From Ktedonobacter racemifer DSM 44963 (GTDB taxonomy: Bacteria > Chloroflexota > Ktedonobacteria > Ktedonobacterales > Ktedonobacteraceae): a DNA stretch of 64,000 bases. The stretch is from positions 1 to 64,000 of the forward strand of contig NZ_ADVG01000005.1 of NCBI RefSeq assembly GCF_000178855.1. The letters run 5' to 3'. The first letter of the stretch is position 1. The number at the start of each line of letters is the position of its first letter. The notes below the pieces were generated by a model that saw only the letters and a list, made by a program, of their open reading frames with translations, searched no databases and was not told the origin of the DNA. The position numbers and the translations under genes are program-made. Shown here piece after piece: positions 35,684 through 44,604 of the stretch.

Positions 35684-36097
35684 ATGATAGAGTCAGTTGC
35701 GGATGTGTTAGTTATAGAAAACAACAAAGTACTATTAGTACAGCAGAAACAACAGAGTTCCTACGGCTTGTGGGGTTTTCCTGGTGGTCATCTTGAGCCG
35801 GGTGAGACCGCTCAGGAGGCAGTCGCGCGGGAGATTCACGAAGAGCTTGGTACAGTGCTCATGCAAGTCAAACCGTTCAAGGTAACCCGTATTGAGCGGC
35901 CAAGTGGAACGCTTGAACTCAACACATTCACCGGTGTATTACGTGGCCCCGTAGTCCTAGAGGACCACGAACTCATGGCCTATGGTTGGTTCAGCCTCGA
36001 ATCGCTTCAAATAATGCGGGAGAGACTCCGGCTGCCAATCTTGCTGGAGCACGCTCAAGAACTGCTCATATCTCTTCCGTCCGTCGCAGGCAAATAA
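35684..36097 (+). CDS. NUDIX hydrolase
   Basis: A 137-aa protein from ATG 35684 (GAGGAATAAC upstream). The Nudix box is complete: GGHLEPGETAQEAVAREIHE then ELG (about residues 34-56), with the catalytic Glu residues in REIHEELG. It would hydrolyse a nucleoside diphosphate linked to another group; the substrate is unknown. It is flanked by IS5 pieces on both sides, and the IS5 C-terminal coding sequence on the opposite strand overlaps its last 30 bases, so its own C-terminus may have been altered by the insertion. Confidence 0.85.
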   Translation: MIESVADVLVIENNKVLLVQQKQQSSYGLWGFPGGHLEPGETAQEAVAREIHEELGTVLMQVKPFKVTRIERPSGTLELNTFTGVLRGPVVLEDHELMAYGWFSLESLQIMRERLRLPILLEHAQELLISLPSVAGK

Positions 36098-36177
36098 GCA
36101 GACAGGCGAAATCCACCATGGCCTGGAACATACATTTCTTCCGCTCATACCGATAACGTAACCGGTGGTAGCTTTTA

Positions 36178-37491
36178 GGGACTCTCAAATAATTAATTAT
36201 CCCTGCCAACAGACAGAGAATAGGTGATATCCACAAACCATTTCTCCAGGGAAGGCCATCGCTGGAGGTGGGTTTCCACCACTTGCATGGCTTCCTTCGT
36301 CAGCTTCACACCAGTTTGATACGTGGTCGTCACCAAATCAACCATCGGATGGTTCCCTTTCCATGTCATCGTTTTGGCAAACTGGATGACAGCATCCACC
36401 GAATCGAGCAAGGTCCCATTCCAGTGCTGTTCTAAAATGCCCCAACAGCGCTCAACCGGATTGTATTTGCTATGATAGGGTGGATAATATGCCAGACGGA
36501 CGGTGATCTGATACTGCTGCACAAATGCGAGCAAACGCTGCATGAACTGGGTCCGACGACTGTGATTCTCTGGTCCATTATCCACATTGATGACAAGTGT
36601 CTTGATGTGGGAAAAGCGCTCTTTCACGCTCTCCCACCACTGCACCAGGCGATCCACCAGACAGTCGCTGGTCACTTTGGAGACGACCCCGTACAGAAAG
36701 AACTCATCGGAAGCGGGCAGGAAAATGCCCACCGGCGTCACCGTGGCTTTTGCCTCAAAATCATGGTCAGCCGCTTTGGTCAGCACACGGCTCTTTCCTC
36801 CTCGTGCAAAGGGACCGACTTTGACCGTTGCCTTGGCATCCATCGAAAGGCGTAAGGTCGAGTCCTGCGCATCTGCCTGAGCATTGACCTGCTTTAGATG
36901 CTCGAAGATGGCATCCGTTTCCGGGAGTTTTTTTGGGGTTGCGTCTTGGCCACCTTTTTGAGGGAATATCCCAGCGCATTGAGCCTGGTCGTGATCGTGA
37001 CTGCCGTTGGTAATTCAGCATCGGTGTAATGGAACGTTGTGATCAACTGGCGACGGACTTCTGTGGCGGTCAAACGCGTGTAGAGCCGGGTACTACGAAA
37101 CTGCGGATCGGCTTGGCTTTGCCCATCCACAATGGCGGTGATATCCTTCAGCAAGTTCGGCAGATGCTCTTCGCTGCGTTTTCTGCCTCGAAGCTGGAAG
37201 GCATCCACACACACCTGTCCGCTTTTCAGTTCATGCTCGCCTTTCCTGATCGTTGCACGATTCCAGCCCAACTCCTCTTCGGCTCGACGTTGCCCTCCTT
37301 CTCCCAATGCTCGTACCGTCCGTGCCATAAAAAGACGACGAGCGCTGCCTTTTAATTCCTTTGCTGCCTTGATCAGTAACTCTTTCACTTCCTCTGCCAG
37401 TTCCATCTTCCATCCTTCCAGAGCTTTTTTGCTTCTAGTCTATCATCTCTGGCAAGGGCGTTTCTGGGGTGATTTATTTTTTTAGTTTCCC
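36178..37491 (-). mobile_element. ISAzo13-family insertion sequence, 1314 bp
   Basis: The ends are GGGACTCTCAAATAATTAA (from 36178) and, on the other strand, GGGAAACTAAAAAAATAAA (from 37491). TTA lies directly outside both (36175-36177, 37492-37494). It is inserted in the IS5 transposase gene. Confidence 0.8.
36193..37406 (-). CDS. ISAzo13 transposase, two frames with slippery site
   Basis: The first frame (37406-36894) has GWNRATIRKGEHELKSG and VDGQSQADPQFRSTRLYTRL, typical of the family. The DDE part lies in the -1 frame: QADAQDSTLRLSMDAKATVK, LVINVDNGPENHSRRTQFM, YPPYHSKYNPVERCWGILEQ. At the joint near 36938 the coding strand reads CAA AAA AAC, a textbook A-AAA-AAC slippery heptamer. I therefore treat it as one gene of about 400 aa expressed by frameshifting, although a one-base deletion cannot be excluded. 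Confidence 0.7.
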
Positions 37492-38217
37492 TTAAGCCAC
37501 GCAATAGCTCGCTCCACAAACGTCCGGAATTTAAATTGATCTTTGTCCATATGGGCATGCGGCCCGTGCTGTCTGCGGTGACTTTTGCGTTGCCTTTCGG
37601 GAATGTTGCTGGTCGTACCATGCTTGAGTAGGTTGCGGCGGAATGCTCTGCTGTCATACCTCTTGTCAGCGTTGAGCTCACCGAGCCTCCGCTTAATACC
37701 GATGCGCAGCTTGTTTACTGTCGGAAAGACCATAAATTCGCCAGTTAATTGAGCTTGGTTAGAATGTTGTTCTGGTTTTCTCTGACGCATATCTTCGCCC
37801 GAAATGGAATTTGACCCATAAACCTGCCCAAAGTTTTCTTCTCCCAGCTAGCTCGGATTTTCATTCACGAACCCACGTTTCACGCCTCAATCTGGTGGAG
37901 AATTACGTCAATGCGGCGAGAAAATGCGTCACTACCTTGTTTTTGATTCCAAAGTTGGGTATGCTCTCAGCAGAGGTATCCAGCACGCCATGCGGAAATG
38001 GTTGTAAATGTGATTACTGAATGGCGTAGTTTTTTGATAAGTATATGATGCTTATCGCAGATAGCCTTCCCAAAGAGAAAGCTCTTGAACCCGCTTACAA
38101 AGCCCTTTCCCTCGTTAAGGGAGGGAAAAAGCAACACCGAAATTACGTCAAACAATTATCAAATTTTGTCGCCATTTAGTAATCATATTTACACATGAAT
38201 GAAGGTGGGCCATCGCC

Positions 38218-39228
38218 ATGACCGGAATCGAAGCTTCGACCTCTCTCCCTCCCTTGCCGCGCTGGTTCGGACCTAGAGCCAGCCCAGATGATCCGGCCGT
38301 CTCGGCCCTGATCGACCGCGTCGCGCGCGGGGCCGGGTGGGCAGACATTGGCGGTTCGTTCAACCTCAACGTGCGAATAGACGCTGAGCCGCCGGTTGTC
38401 CTCCGGGTTCATAGGCCGTGGGTAACGCGCGGCCGAGTGGCTGGATTGCGACGCCTGCGCGAGCGGCTCCAGCGCACCCAAGTCCGAGTCGCTCGGCCGA
38501 TTCGGATGTTCGGCTCCGACTTTGTGAGGGCCGCTGATCGTTGGGCTGAGCTTGAGGAGTTCATCGATCACGTGCAGCCGCCGGCGACCCAGGATTCCTA
38601 CGTCCGCCTATTCGAGGAGCTCGGACGTCTTCACGCGGCGCTCAAAGCAGTCTGGGAGCCCAGTCCGCCCGAACCTCTCGACGACCACAGGACATTCGGC
38701 CAACTGCGTTACTCGGTCGGCTTCACACGCCGCCGGCTCGGACCCCGTAGCGAGCCGGTCGTGCGTCGGATGCGCCAACTGACTGGCGAGTTGTCCAAGC
38801 TCCGGAAGGGTGTCGAACTGCCATTCGCGCCGATTCACGGTGACTACCGCTTGGGCAACGCGGTCGAACTGTCAGACGGCTCATGGGTCACCCTGGACCT
38901 GGATTTTGTGAGGGTCAGGGAGCGGCTGTACGACATCGCGGGCGCTCTGAGCCTGATGCGCGACCTTCCCGGCATCGCCACCAGCCTGAACCCGGGTGCA
39001 CAGAGCGGCGAATGGATCGAGCCGCGACTACTGCTCGACGCCTATGAGCGCACCGCTCCGGAACCCCTGACTCCCGACGAGCACCGTTGGCTTCCCGGGG
39101 CTCTGGCCCTTGTACCCTTGCACTGGGCTGCCACCGCCGGACTCGCAGGAGACGGCGTCGAGGAGGCGGAGAGCGCAATGAGCGCCGCCGAGACCTGGTG
39201 GTCGCGTCGGGCTGAACTGTCGTCGTAG
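38218..39228 (+). CDS. Aminoglycoside-phosphotransferase-like kinase
   Basis: A 336-aa protein of the APH/choline-kinase fold. The catalytic loop is HGDYRLGN (about residue 203), the metal-binding Asp follows in VTLDLDFVRVRERLYDIAG, and the N-lobe has VVLRVHRPW and an ELEEFIDHV hinge. These ATP-dependent kinases act on aminoglycosides, homoserine, or other small molecules; the substrate cannot be told here. GGTGG precedes the ATG. Its G+C content and codon use (Arg CGC/CGG, Gly GGC, Ala GCG) are markedly higher than its neighbours, pointing to an actinobacterial-type donor. It is cargo of the 37722-39602 unit. Confidence 0.82.
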   Translation: MTGIEASTSLPPLPRWFGPRASPDDPAVSALIDRVARGAGWADIGGSFNLNVRIDAEPPVVLRVHRPWVTRGRVAGLRRLRERLQRTQVRVARPIRMFGSDFVRAADRWAELEEFIDHVQPPATQDSYVRLFEELGRLHAALKAVWEPSPPEPLDDHRTFGQLRYSVGFTRRRLGPRSEPVVRRMRQLTGELSKLRKGVELPFAPIHGDYRLGNAVELSDGSWVTLDLDFVRVRERLYDIAGALSLMRDLPGIATSLNPGAQSGEWIEPRLLLDAYERTAPEPLTPDEHRWLPGALALVPLHWAATAGLAGDGVEEAESAMSAAETWWSRRAELSS

Positions 39229-39229
39229 T

Positions 39230-39420
39230 CCGGCGGCTGCGCGACAAGATATCCTTGATCTGATTGCTGCCGCGACAATCCAGCAGTAAATGGGGAAAGA
39301 AGCCTGAAGCATCGATTGCAATCGCCAGACCCTCTCCAGTGATCTGGATATGTTCGACGCGCATCACTTCCGGTAGAGAAAGCAGAGATATCTCTCCATC
39401 ATGAACTCCCTCTTGCGAGA
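39230..39420 (-). pseudogene. ISL3-like transposase, N-terminal fragment
   Basis: A frame without a clean start reads LLSLPEVMRVEHIQITGEGL, AIAIDASGFFP and then a degraded zinc-finger region. ISL3 transposases begin this way. The rest is gone. It may be what once moved the phosphotransferase unit. Confidence 0.4.
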
Positions 39421-40105
39421 AAATACATGTTTCGATGAGACGCTATCACCTTTCACCGATATGTCGCAAAGCAAGCGAATGGTAAACCCCAAGAGTGGAC
39501 TTGCACTAGAGCCGTCTTAGCCCAGACTTGACGCATATCTTCGCTATTTTCTCCCTCTGACGCATATCTCCCCCTTTTGGCGAATTTATGTGTCAAACGA
39601 CATTTACTGTACGCTCAGCTGAAGTAATGTCGTTACGGTTGCCTTTGGCAGACAGCGTGGCCAAAGGCAAGCCATCCCTCTCGGTTAGTACACTGACATT
39701 TGTACCAGTCCGGTGATGTTTGCCAGAGTAACCGGTACACTCCTTGAAGTTCGGCGCTTGGACGAGCGTGCCATCCAGGCTACCGAGTGAAAGGTCAATC
39801 TGTCCTTCTCGGTCAAGTAGTTTGAGTACGGTCTGCCAGGCTGTCCGGCCGTTTCTTACCTCTCAAAATCGACCGTTTAATGGCATGCACTGTTCAGCTT
39901 TTCTAGTGGGGAAGCGCATCGCCTCCGCGAGCAGGAGCATCGTGATTGGAAGAGTATCAAAAAACGTATCATAATCAAAGTATCATTTCCTGAGAGGTGA
40001 GATGAGTATCTGACACTCACAGGAGAGGTTTTTTGTAAGCTGGAACAACCGGCGTATCCTTAGCGGAATGTAGAGGGGGTTTTATGTCGGGGCCCCTACA
40101 TGGTC

Positions 40106-41071
40106 TTATGCCTGAAGGAGGCCTTCTACAGCTCGAATAGCTTTCGCGAACCGTGCATCCCAGCTTCCGCTGATCCTGATATATGGGCGATTGCGCTGCT
40201 CCAGTACCTGTAGACACCGATCGAGAAACTCTTGCCTCTGGTCGGAGAAAAAACGTTGGTTGTCGTCTACCCAGGGGACATCAATATCTGTGACCAGGTA
40301 GAGATCATAGCTCATGGCGTCCGCGGCCTCGTAGAGCCAGGAGGGGCAGGTGCCAAAGAGCGCGTTGCTCCAGACAGTTGTCGTGAGCAGATCTGTATCA
40401 CAGAAGAGCACGCGATTGGCCTGTCGCGCCAGTGCTTGTGTAGAAGCACGGTGCCCATGCGCGATTCTTGCGATGTCTTCGAGGTCGTCACACCTGCCGT
40501 TTTTGAAATCCAGCAGGCCGCGAGCGTATTCCTCGACGAAAACCGTCTGGAAATGGCGTGCCAGGTCGATGGTCAGGGTGGATTTGCCGGTTGATTCGGG
40601 ACCGTATATACAGACGCGTTTGACATAATGCGGGCGCACAACTGGCGGAATGTATTGCCAGTATTGCAGCGGATTGGAGCGGAGACGCGTTGCTGAGATA
40701 GGGACAAGTGTGCGTGGGTGGTTGACTGGAATATACTCCATACCCAGGAGTTCAGCTAACTTCCAGCCATAGTCTTCGGATGCGAAAATAAAGTCAGGAA
40801 TGTAGGGGAGGGCCGCGCGCAGTGTCTGTTCCCAGATCTGCCAGTACCGTGGATCTGTTTCCTCTGGATTCTCGTCATTGACGCGAATCACACGCGCCCA
40901 GGGTGCCATTTCTTTGATCCAGGCCACGCGCAGTTCCCCGTCGATCTCGTCAGTGGGTCGTGTTCCCACTACTAGCAGTAAGTCATCGACATAGTTTTGC
41001 GCGAAATCGATCAGATATTGATGGCCGAGGTGTGGTGGAATAAAGCGGCCAAGCACAAGACCAGTAGTCAT
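40106..41071 (-). CDS. nadR: NadR-like bifunctional NMN adenylyltransferase / NR kinase
   Basis: 321 aa from ATG 41071, with AAGGAGAG upstream. The N-terminal half is a nucleotidyltransferase (GRFIPPHLGHQYLI with the HxGH signature, and PISATRLRSNP). The C-terminal half is a P-loop kinase (YGPESTGKSTLTIDLARHF and FCDTDLLTT). It lacks the DNA-binding domain of the enterobacterial NadR. It makes NAD from nicotinamide riboside through NMN in the cytoplasm. Its start overlaps the end of pnuC by 4 bases (ATGA), so uptake and phosphorylation are coupled. Confidence 0.9.
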   Translation of the reverse strand: MTTGLVLGRFIPPHLGHQYLIDFAQNYVDDLLLVVGTRPTDEIDGELRVAWIKEMAPWARVIRVNDENPEETDPRYWQIWEQTLRAALPYIPDFIFASEDYGWKLAELLGMEYIPVNHPRTLVPISATRLRSNPLQYWQYIPPVVRPHYVKRVCIYGPESTGKSTLTIDLARHFQTVFVEEYARGLLDFKNGRCDDLEDIARIAHGHRASTQALARQANRVLFCDTDLLTTTVWSNALFGTCPSWLYEAADAMSYDLYLVTDIDVPWVDDNQRFFSDQRQEFLDRCLQVLEQRNRPYIRISGSWDARFAKAIRAVEGLLQA

Positions 41072-41748
41072 GCGTATGCTCTCCTTGATTGCAGCCACGC
41101 GCGTATCCCAAAAAGGCACATGACCAGAAAAGTCACGTAGACCACGCCTGTCAGATAGAGTCGCTCGTAGATATAAAGCGGGATATAGATGAGATCAGCT
41201 AGAATCCAGCCGTACCAATTCTCCACAAATTTTTTGTTTAACATATATTGTGCCACAAGACTGAGCACAGTCGTCAGCGCATCCCAGAATGGGGCCGAAT
41301 CCTGCAGTGTTTGCAGATAAAAGGTCAGACTGGTGGTAGCGATTCCCGTGATGAGCACAAGCACCAGAAGTTCGAGCGGGGAGATATTAGAAACGCGCAA
41401 AGAGGTCTTATTCTTGCCCCCGTGTAGCCAGAGATACCAGCCTTGCAGGCCTAGCAGAACGTAGAGCACCTGCAAGCCCATATCGGCAAAGAGTCCAGCT
41501 TGCCAGAAGAGGACGAAGAAAAAGATATCATTGGCAATCCCGATAGGGAAATTCCAGATATTTTCCACTACCGTTAACCAGACTGAGAGAGCGCCAGTAA
41601 TAAAGCCGAGGTCTTCCGTCAGTGTGAAAGGAATAACCTGCAACCATGAGCCCACCAGCAGCGCGAGAGAGCCGCAGGTGAACAGAGTAAGAAAGACTAT
41701 CGTTCTTATTTTCACAAAGCATCCTACTGCCCGCTTTGCGAGCGACAT
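41068..41748 (-). CDS. pnuC: Nicotinamide riboside transporter PnuC
   Basis: 226 aa with seven hydrophobic helices. The PnuC signature is visible in WNFPIGIANDIFFFVLFW, QVLYVLLGLQGWYLWLHGG and NKKFVENWYGWILADLIYIP. It carries nicotinamide riboside by facilitated diffusion, with the downstream NadR kinase trapping it. Start ATG 41748 lacks a strong ribosome binding site; MSLAKRAVG is the most natural N-terminus. First gene of a two-gene operon. Confidence 0.92.
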   Translation of the reverse strand: MSLAKRAVGCFVKIRTIVFLTLFTCGSLALLVGSWLQVIPFTLTEDLGFITGALSVWLTVVENIWNFPIGIANDIFFFVLFWQAGLFADMGLQVLYVLLGLQGWYLWLHGGKNKTSLRVSNISPLELLVLVLITGIATTSLTFYLQTLQDSAPFWDALTTVLSLVAQYMLNKKFVENWYGWILADLIYIPLYIYERLYLTGVVYVTFLVMCLFGIRAWLQSRRAYA

Positions 41749-41888
41749 GAGTGAGGCATGGTAATGGATCAGTTACGAGCAAGTATACCATATTCAGCTC
41801 TTGCTTCCCTGCTTTGGGAGCCAATCGGGTATGCGTCACGTTTTTGCAACCCCCAAAGGGGGCGCGGTGGTGCCCCTCGTTCCATAGG

Positions 41889-42112
41889 CACCACGTTGAC
41901 GGCGCCGTTTCACGATGTACCGCCAAACAGAGGCGCCACGTTGACGGCGCGCCGATTCATCACCCAGGAGGGGCCAATCAACCTTTCATGCGTCAAGTTC
42001 CCTGGGCAACACGCCTTTTTGGCCTTTTTTGGGTGTGACGTTGGGGGACATGGACGCATATGGGGATAGTGATTGCATCCATGAGATAAATCCGCGCGCC
42101 GTCAACGTGGTG
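41889..42112. repeat. Three copies of an 16-17-bp GC-rich repeat
   Basis: CACCACGTTGACGGCGC at 41889-41905, GCCACGTTGACGGCGC at 41935-41950, and an inverted copy at 42095-42112. They lie in the 440-base gene-free gap upstream of pnuC. Possible regulator sites or short mobile repeats. No gene overlaps them. Confidence 0.5.
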
Positions 42113-42190
42113 TTGAAAGTCAACTAGTCTTTGTCGACGCATTGCCTCAAGGAATCATCAGCATTTATCTCATGCTCTCTCTACACACGT

Positions 42191-42811
42191 CTAAAGGCTG
42201 ATCTCCCAAAGGTGCTTCACCAGAGCAGCGCGGTGCGCGGGATTATTCCAATCGAAGGCCGGGGCGTTTGCTTCGGCTTCCTCCTCGCTCTCATACGCAT
42301 CGTAATCTATGAATGGATTGTGCACAAACGAGAGCGCAGCATCCAGATCGCCTGGCAGGATGAAAATCTCGTGGAGCCACCAGGGGATCACTGCATCATT
42401 GACGATACCACGCAGGCGCGTGCTCATCTCAGGTTTATAGCCCTGCTCGACAAACTTTGCCAGCAGGGTATCAAGAGCCTGAACTGTTGCATCCCAGCGT
42501 GCATTAAACTCATCAGCAGTTATTTTAGGTGGACTAAAGTGTTCGTGGATCCTCTGTATCACTGCCAGGCCGGGCAGAAGATCGGCGAGATCTGTGGCGT
42601 CCCCTGGCGACAGATCAGATGTTGTGGGAGCTCGCAAATAACGATAATAACAGATGACATGACCGAAATCGGGAAGAGCATGCCAACTCTCCGCCATCGG
42701 CGTATCTCCAGTCTCAAAAAACATGCACGCCCCATCTGTGATTTCGACCTCTTCCCACCACATAGGGTCCTGTTGCCAGCGTTCGTGATACTCTTGAAGT
42801 GATAAGGGCAT
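42191..42811 (-). CDS. Hypothetical acidic protein
   Basis: 206 aa from ATG 42811 (MPLSLQEYHERWQQDPMWWE), with GAAAGG upstream at longish spacing. It has many Trp and acidic residues and helices such as DEFNARWDATVQALDTLLAK. No known motif. It stands alone between the pnuC region and two small minus-strand genes. Likely cytoplasmic. Confidence 0.65.
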   Translation of the reverse strand: MPLSLQEYHERWQQDPMWWEEVEITDGACMFFETGDTPMAESWHALPDFGHVICYYRYLRAPTTSDLSPGDATDLADLLPGLAVIQRIHEHFSPPKITADEFNARWDATVQALDTLLAKFVEQGYKPEMSTRLRGIVNDAVIPWWLHEIFILPGDLDAALSFVHNPFIDYDAYESEEEAEANAPAFDWNNPAHRAALVKHLWEISL

Positions 42812-43065
42812 AAAAATGTCAGCCTTTCGTGAAATAATGACCCGCATAGTGCTCAGCGCCCACAAAGATGCGCTCATGACAGAGACTACACAGCAATCCA
42901 CAACAATTGCGCGCTCTCCTGCACTACGATCCTATTCTTAAAGCTCATCCAAAAACTGGTAACGTCGCAAAGCATTGCGCTCACTTCGCCGGATGCGCCA
43001 CCGCCGGATCAGCCGGTCCCGGCACCAGATGCTCTCAGCGCTTTAGCAGCCGCGCCACCGGACAA

Positions 43066-43356
43066 TCAACCACCAGCCTGTTCTTCCGCCATATCAGCCT
43101 CTTCTCCCGCTTCGGCTGTGGCGCGTAGCGCGGCTAACTGCGGAAGTGCCGTATTCAGCAGATCGCTGGCAATGGCAATGGCCTCCGCAGGTGTTAGAGA
43201 GATAGCGACCTTGAAAGATGGCTCCAGAATCTGTTCCTCGGTCGGCACCTGATGGCGCAATTGCAAAATGATATGCGCGGGATCGCTGTAGATGAGAACC
43301 CTGTCTCCCGTTTCTACTGTCCGTGGTACGCATTTCATCCCTCTGGGTGTGCTCAT
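43066..43356 (-). CDS. Small hypothetical protein
   Basis: 96 aa from ATG 43356 with GAAGGAG nine bases upstream. A central beta-rich part (RVLIYSDPAHIILQLRHQV, SFKVAISLTPAEAIAIASDL) is followed by an Ala/Glu-rich tail. Function unknown. It follows another small gene on the same strand by about 45 bases. Confidence 0.6.
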   Translation of the reverse strand: MSTPRGMKCVPRTVETGDRVLIYSDPAHIILQLRHQVPTEEQILEPSFKVAISLTPAEAIAIASDLLNTALPQLAALRATAEAGEEADMAEEQAGG

Positions 43357-43402
43357 AGTTTGCTCCTTCGCTCTAGTTTCTGCCTGGCTCGACGCATCAA
43401 AC

Positions 43403-43594
43403 CTATCTCCCCTCGTGCGCCACCTCCGGATCAGCCGGCCCCGGCACCAGCCGTGTCTCATACGCCACGTCTGTCTCCATGGCCCGCTGCATCTCGTCGT
43501 AGATTTCGAGGATGACCCGTTTGGTGCGGTACTCGCCGCACTGCTTCACTTCCTTCTCCCGGTACCCCCTGAACGTATCCATGATATAGTCCAC
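43403..43594 (-). CDS. Small hypothetical protein, possibly 5'-truncated
   Basis: The frame reads DTFRGYREKEVKQCGEYRTK then RVILEIYDEMQRAMETDVAY and a stop at 43403. It stays open and protein-like upstream of GTG 43594 (GFEAACAEDV) to about 43620 with no start, so the N-terminus may be missing. ATG 43582 is a possible internal start. It forms a pair with the next small gene. Confidence 0.45.
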   Translation of the reverse strand: MDYIMDTFRGYREKEVKQCGEYRTKRVILEIYDEMQRAMETDVAYETRLVPGPADPEVAHEGR

Positions 43595-43619
43595 ATCCTC
43601 GGCGCACGCCGCCTCGAAT

Positions 43620-44243
43620 CCTACCTTTTAGCGGCCATCTCCAAATACATGGATAGAACCGCCTTTGAAGAGGCCCTCACGCTTGAACGCCTTGTGGAGC
43701 AAGAGGCTGAGAAGCGCTTACAGAACGTGATGAGCGGCTTTGTTGAAACAATGACCACCCAGGGCGCGCCAGGCTGCAACCTCCCACTCAAAACACAACA
43801 ACGCTATTTTGCCGCAAACACAGATGACCCAGGGGTATAAATAACTCCAGCGAGAAAAAGGCCCTCACTAAGAGTGGCCTCTTGCAGCCGCCCCTGCTGC
43901 TGCTCTGTCGCAACGATGGCAGTTGCTCGCGAGTTTACACTCGATGAGATCGCCAGCGGCCTCCAGATGTCGGCCAACTCGATGAGAAGTCCCTCTCTTG
44001 ATGGAGGCTTGATCAATACAGGTGTCGTGTCTCTCGACGAGGCACGGTCGGGCGGCGACTATCTACCGATCCGGGCTCATTCCCTTTCTTCAAGAAAGAT
44101 TTCCCGAGCAAAAAGAGCCGCTTGATGCGCTTATTCCTCTACTCATGTATGACACCCTTCGTATACGGATGAAGAAAAACGACCACTGGCGACGAACTTG
44201 GCTCGAGCAGCACCCAGTGCATAAGCAAACAATCATTAAATTT
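43620..44243. other. Gene debris
   Basis: Short frames on both strands look partly coding but none is complete: + strand 43640-43790 (FEEALTLERLVEQEAEKRL), + strand near 43925 (FTLDEIASGLQMSANSM, reminiscent of DUF222/HNH proteins), and + strand 44070-44240 (FPEQKEPLDALIPLLMYDTL). They probably come from several broken genes next to the IS6 copy. Confidence 0.35.
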
Positions 44244-44604
44244 TTAACGCGGGGCAATCCATATATGGACATTAGCTTGGACAGTAGCTGCGGGAGGGTA
44301 TGACTCAACGTGGTTTAGATCGAAACTTATAGAAGCAATCCGGGTTCCATCGGGAGACCAAGATACTATAAAAACACCTCCCAGTCCCACATGATTATTG
44401 TAAGTATAAATCCACTGCTGGTTAGCTATATCCCAAACTTGTACGGCATTAGTTTTTCGATCTTGATGCCCATTAGAGTCACTACAGCCAATAGCAATAT
44501 ATTTGCCATCAGGTGACCAGGATATTGAGTTTATCGTTGGAATAAAATCATCTCCGTTACTCTCCAGTTTGAAAGTTGAAATTAAATTTCGTGTATGAAT
44601 ATGA
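44244..44604 (-). pseudogene. C-terminal WD40-repeat fragment
   Basis: The frame has no start because the IS6 copy at 44605 cuts it. It reads SISWSPDGKYIAIGCSD, NAVQVWDIANQQWIYTYNN, FIVSWSPDGTRIASISFD, VHIWIAPR and stops at 44244. Two complete WD40 blades and a third partial one are visible. Ktedonobacteria have many such beta-propeller proteins. The N-terminal part is not in the window. Confidence 0.75.

Larger units (their letters stand above)
37722..39602. mobile_element. Mobile unit carrying a phosphotransferase gene, 8-bp TSD
   Basis: TTTACTGT at 37714-37721 and 39603-39610 flanks 1881 bases. Deleting the unit with one repeat rejoins the IS5 frame exactly. The two ends share inverted ATAAATTCGCCA (near 37732-37743 and 39579-39590). 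GACGCATATCTTCGC is also repeated in direct order near both ends (37787, 39531) with a partial third copy at 39559. Inside are an APH-like gene and an ISL3-like transposase fragment. The 8-bp duplication is usual for ISL3 elements. Confidence 0.75.
36066..39868 (-). pseudogene. IS5-family transposase split by two insertions
   Basis: The three coding parts, in reading order, are 39868-39603, 37713-37492 and 36177-36066. They encode EVRNGRTAWQTVLKLLDREG, SLGSLDGTLVQAPNF (first Asp), GYSGKHHRTGTNVSVLT; then ELNADKRYDSRAFRRNLL (second Asp), FVERAIAWLK (Glu); then SYHRLRYRYERKKCMFQAMV and a stop. When the phosphotransferase unit (with one TTTACTGT) and the ISAzo13 copy (with one TTA) are removed, the frame runs through both joints without change. 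The N-terminal start is not seen; an in-frame TGA lies near 39873. Confidence 0.8.

Noticed and set aside
38608..39367. Long minus-strand frames opposite the phosphotransferase
   Set aside because: High-GC shadow frames of the gene at 38218-39228; they contain no motif.
44022..44303. 93-codon frame on the + strand as an independent gene
   Set aside because: Its end overlaps the WD40 fragment on the other strand, and its start has no ribosome binding site; treated as debris.
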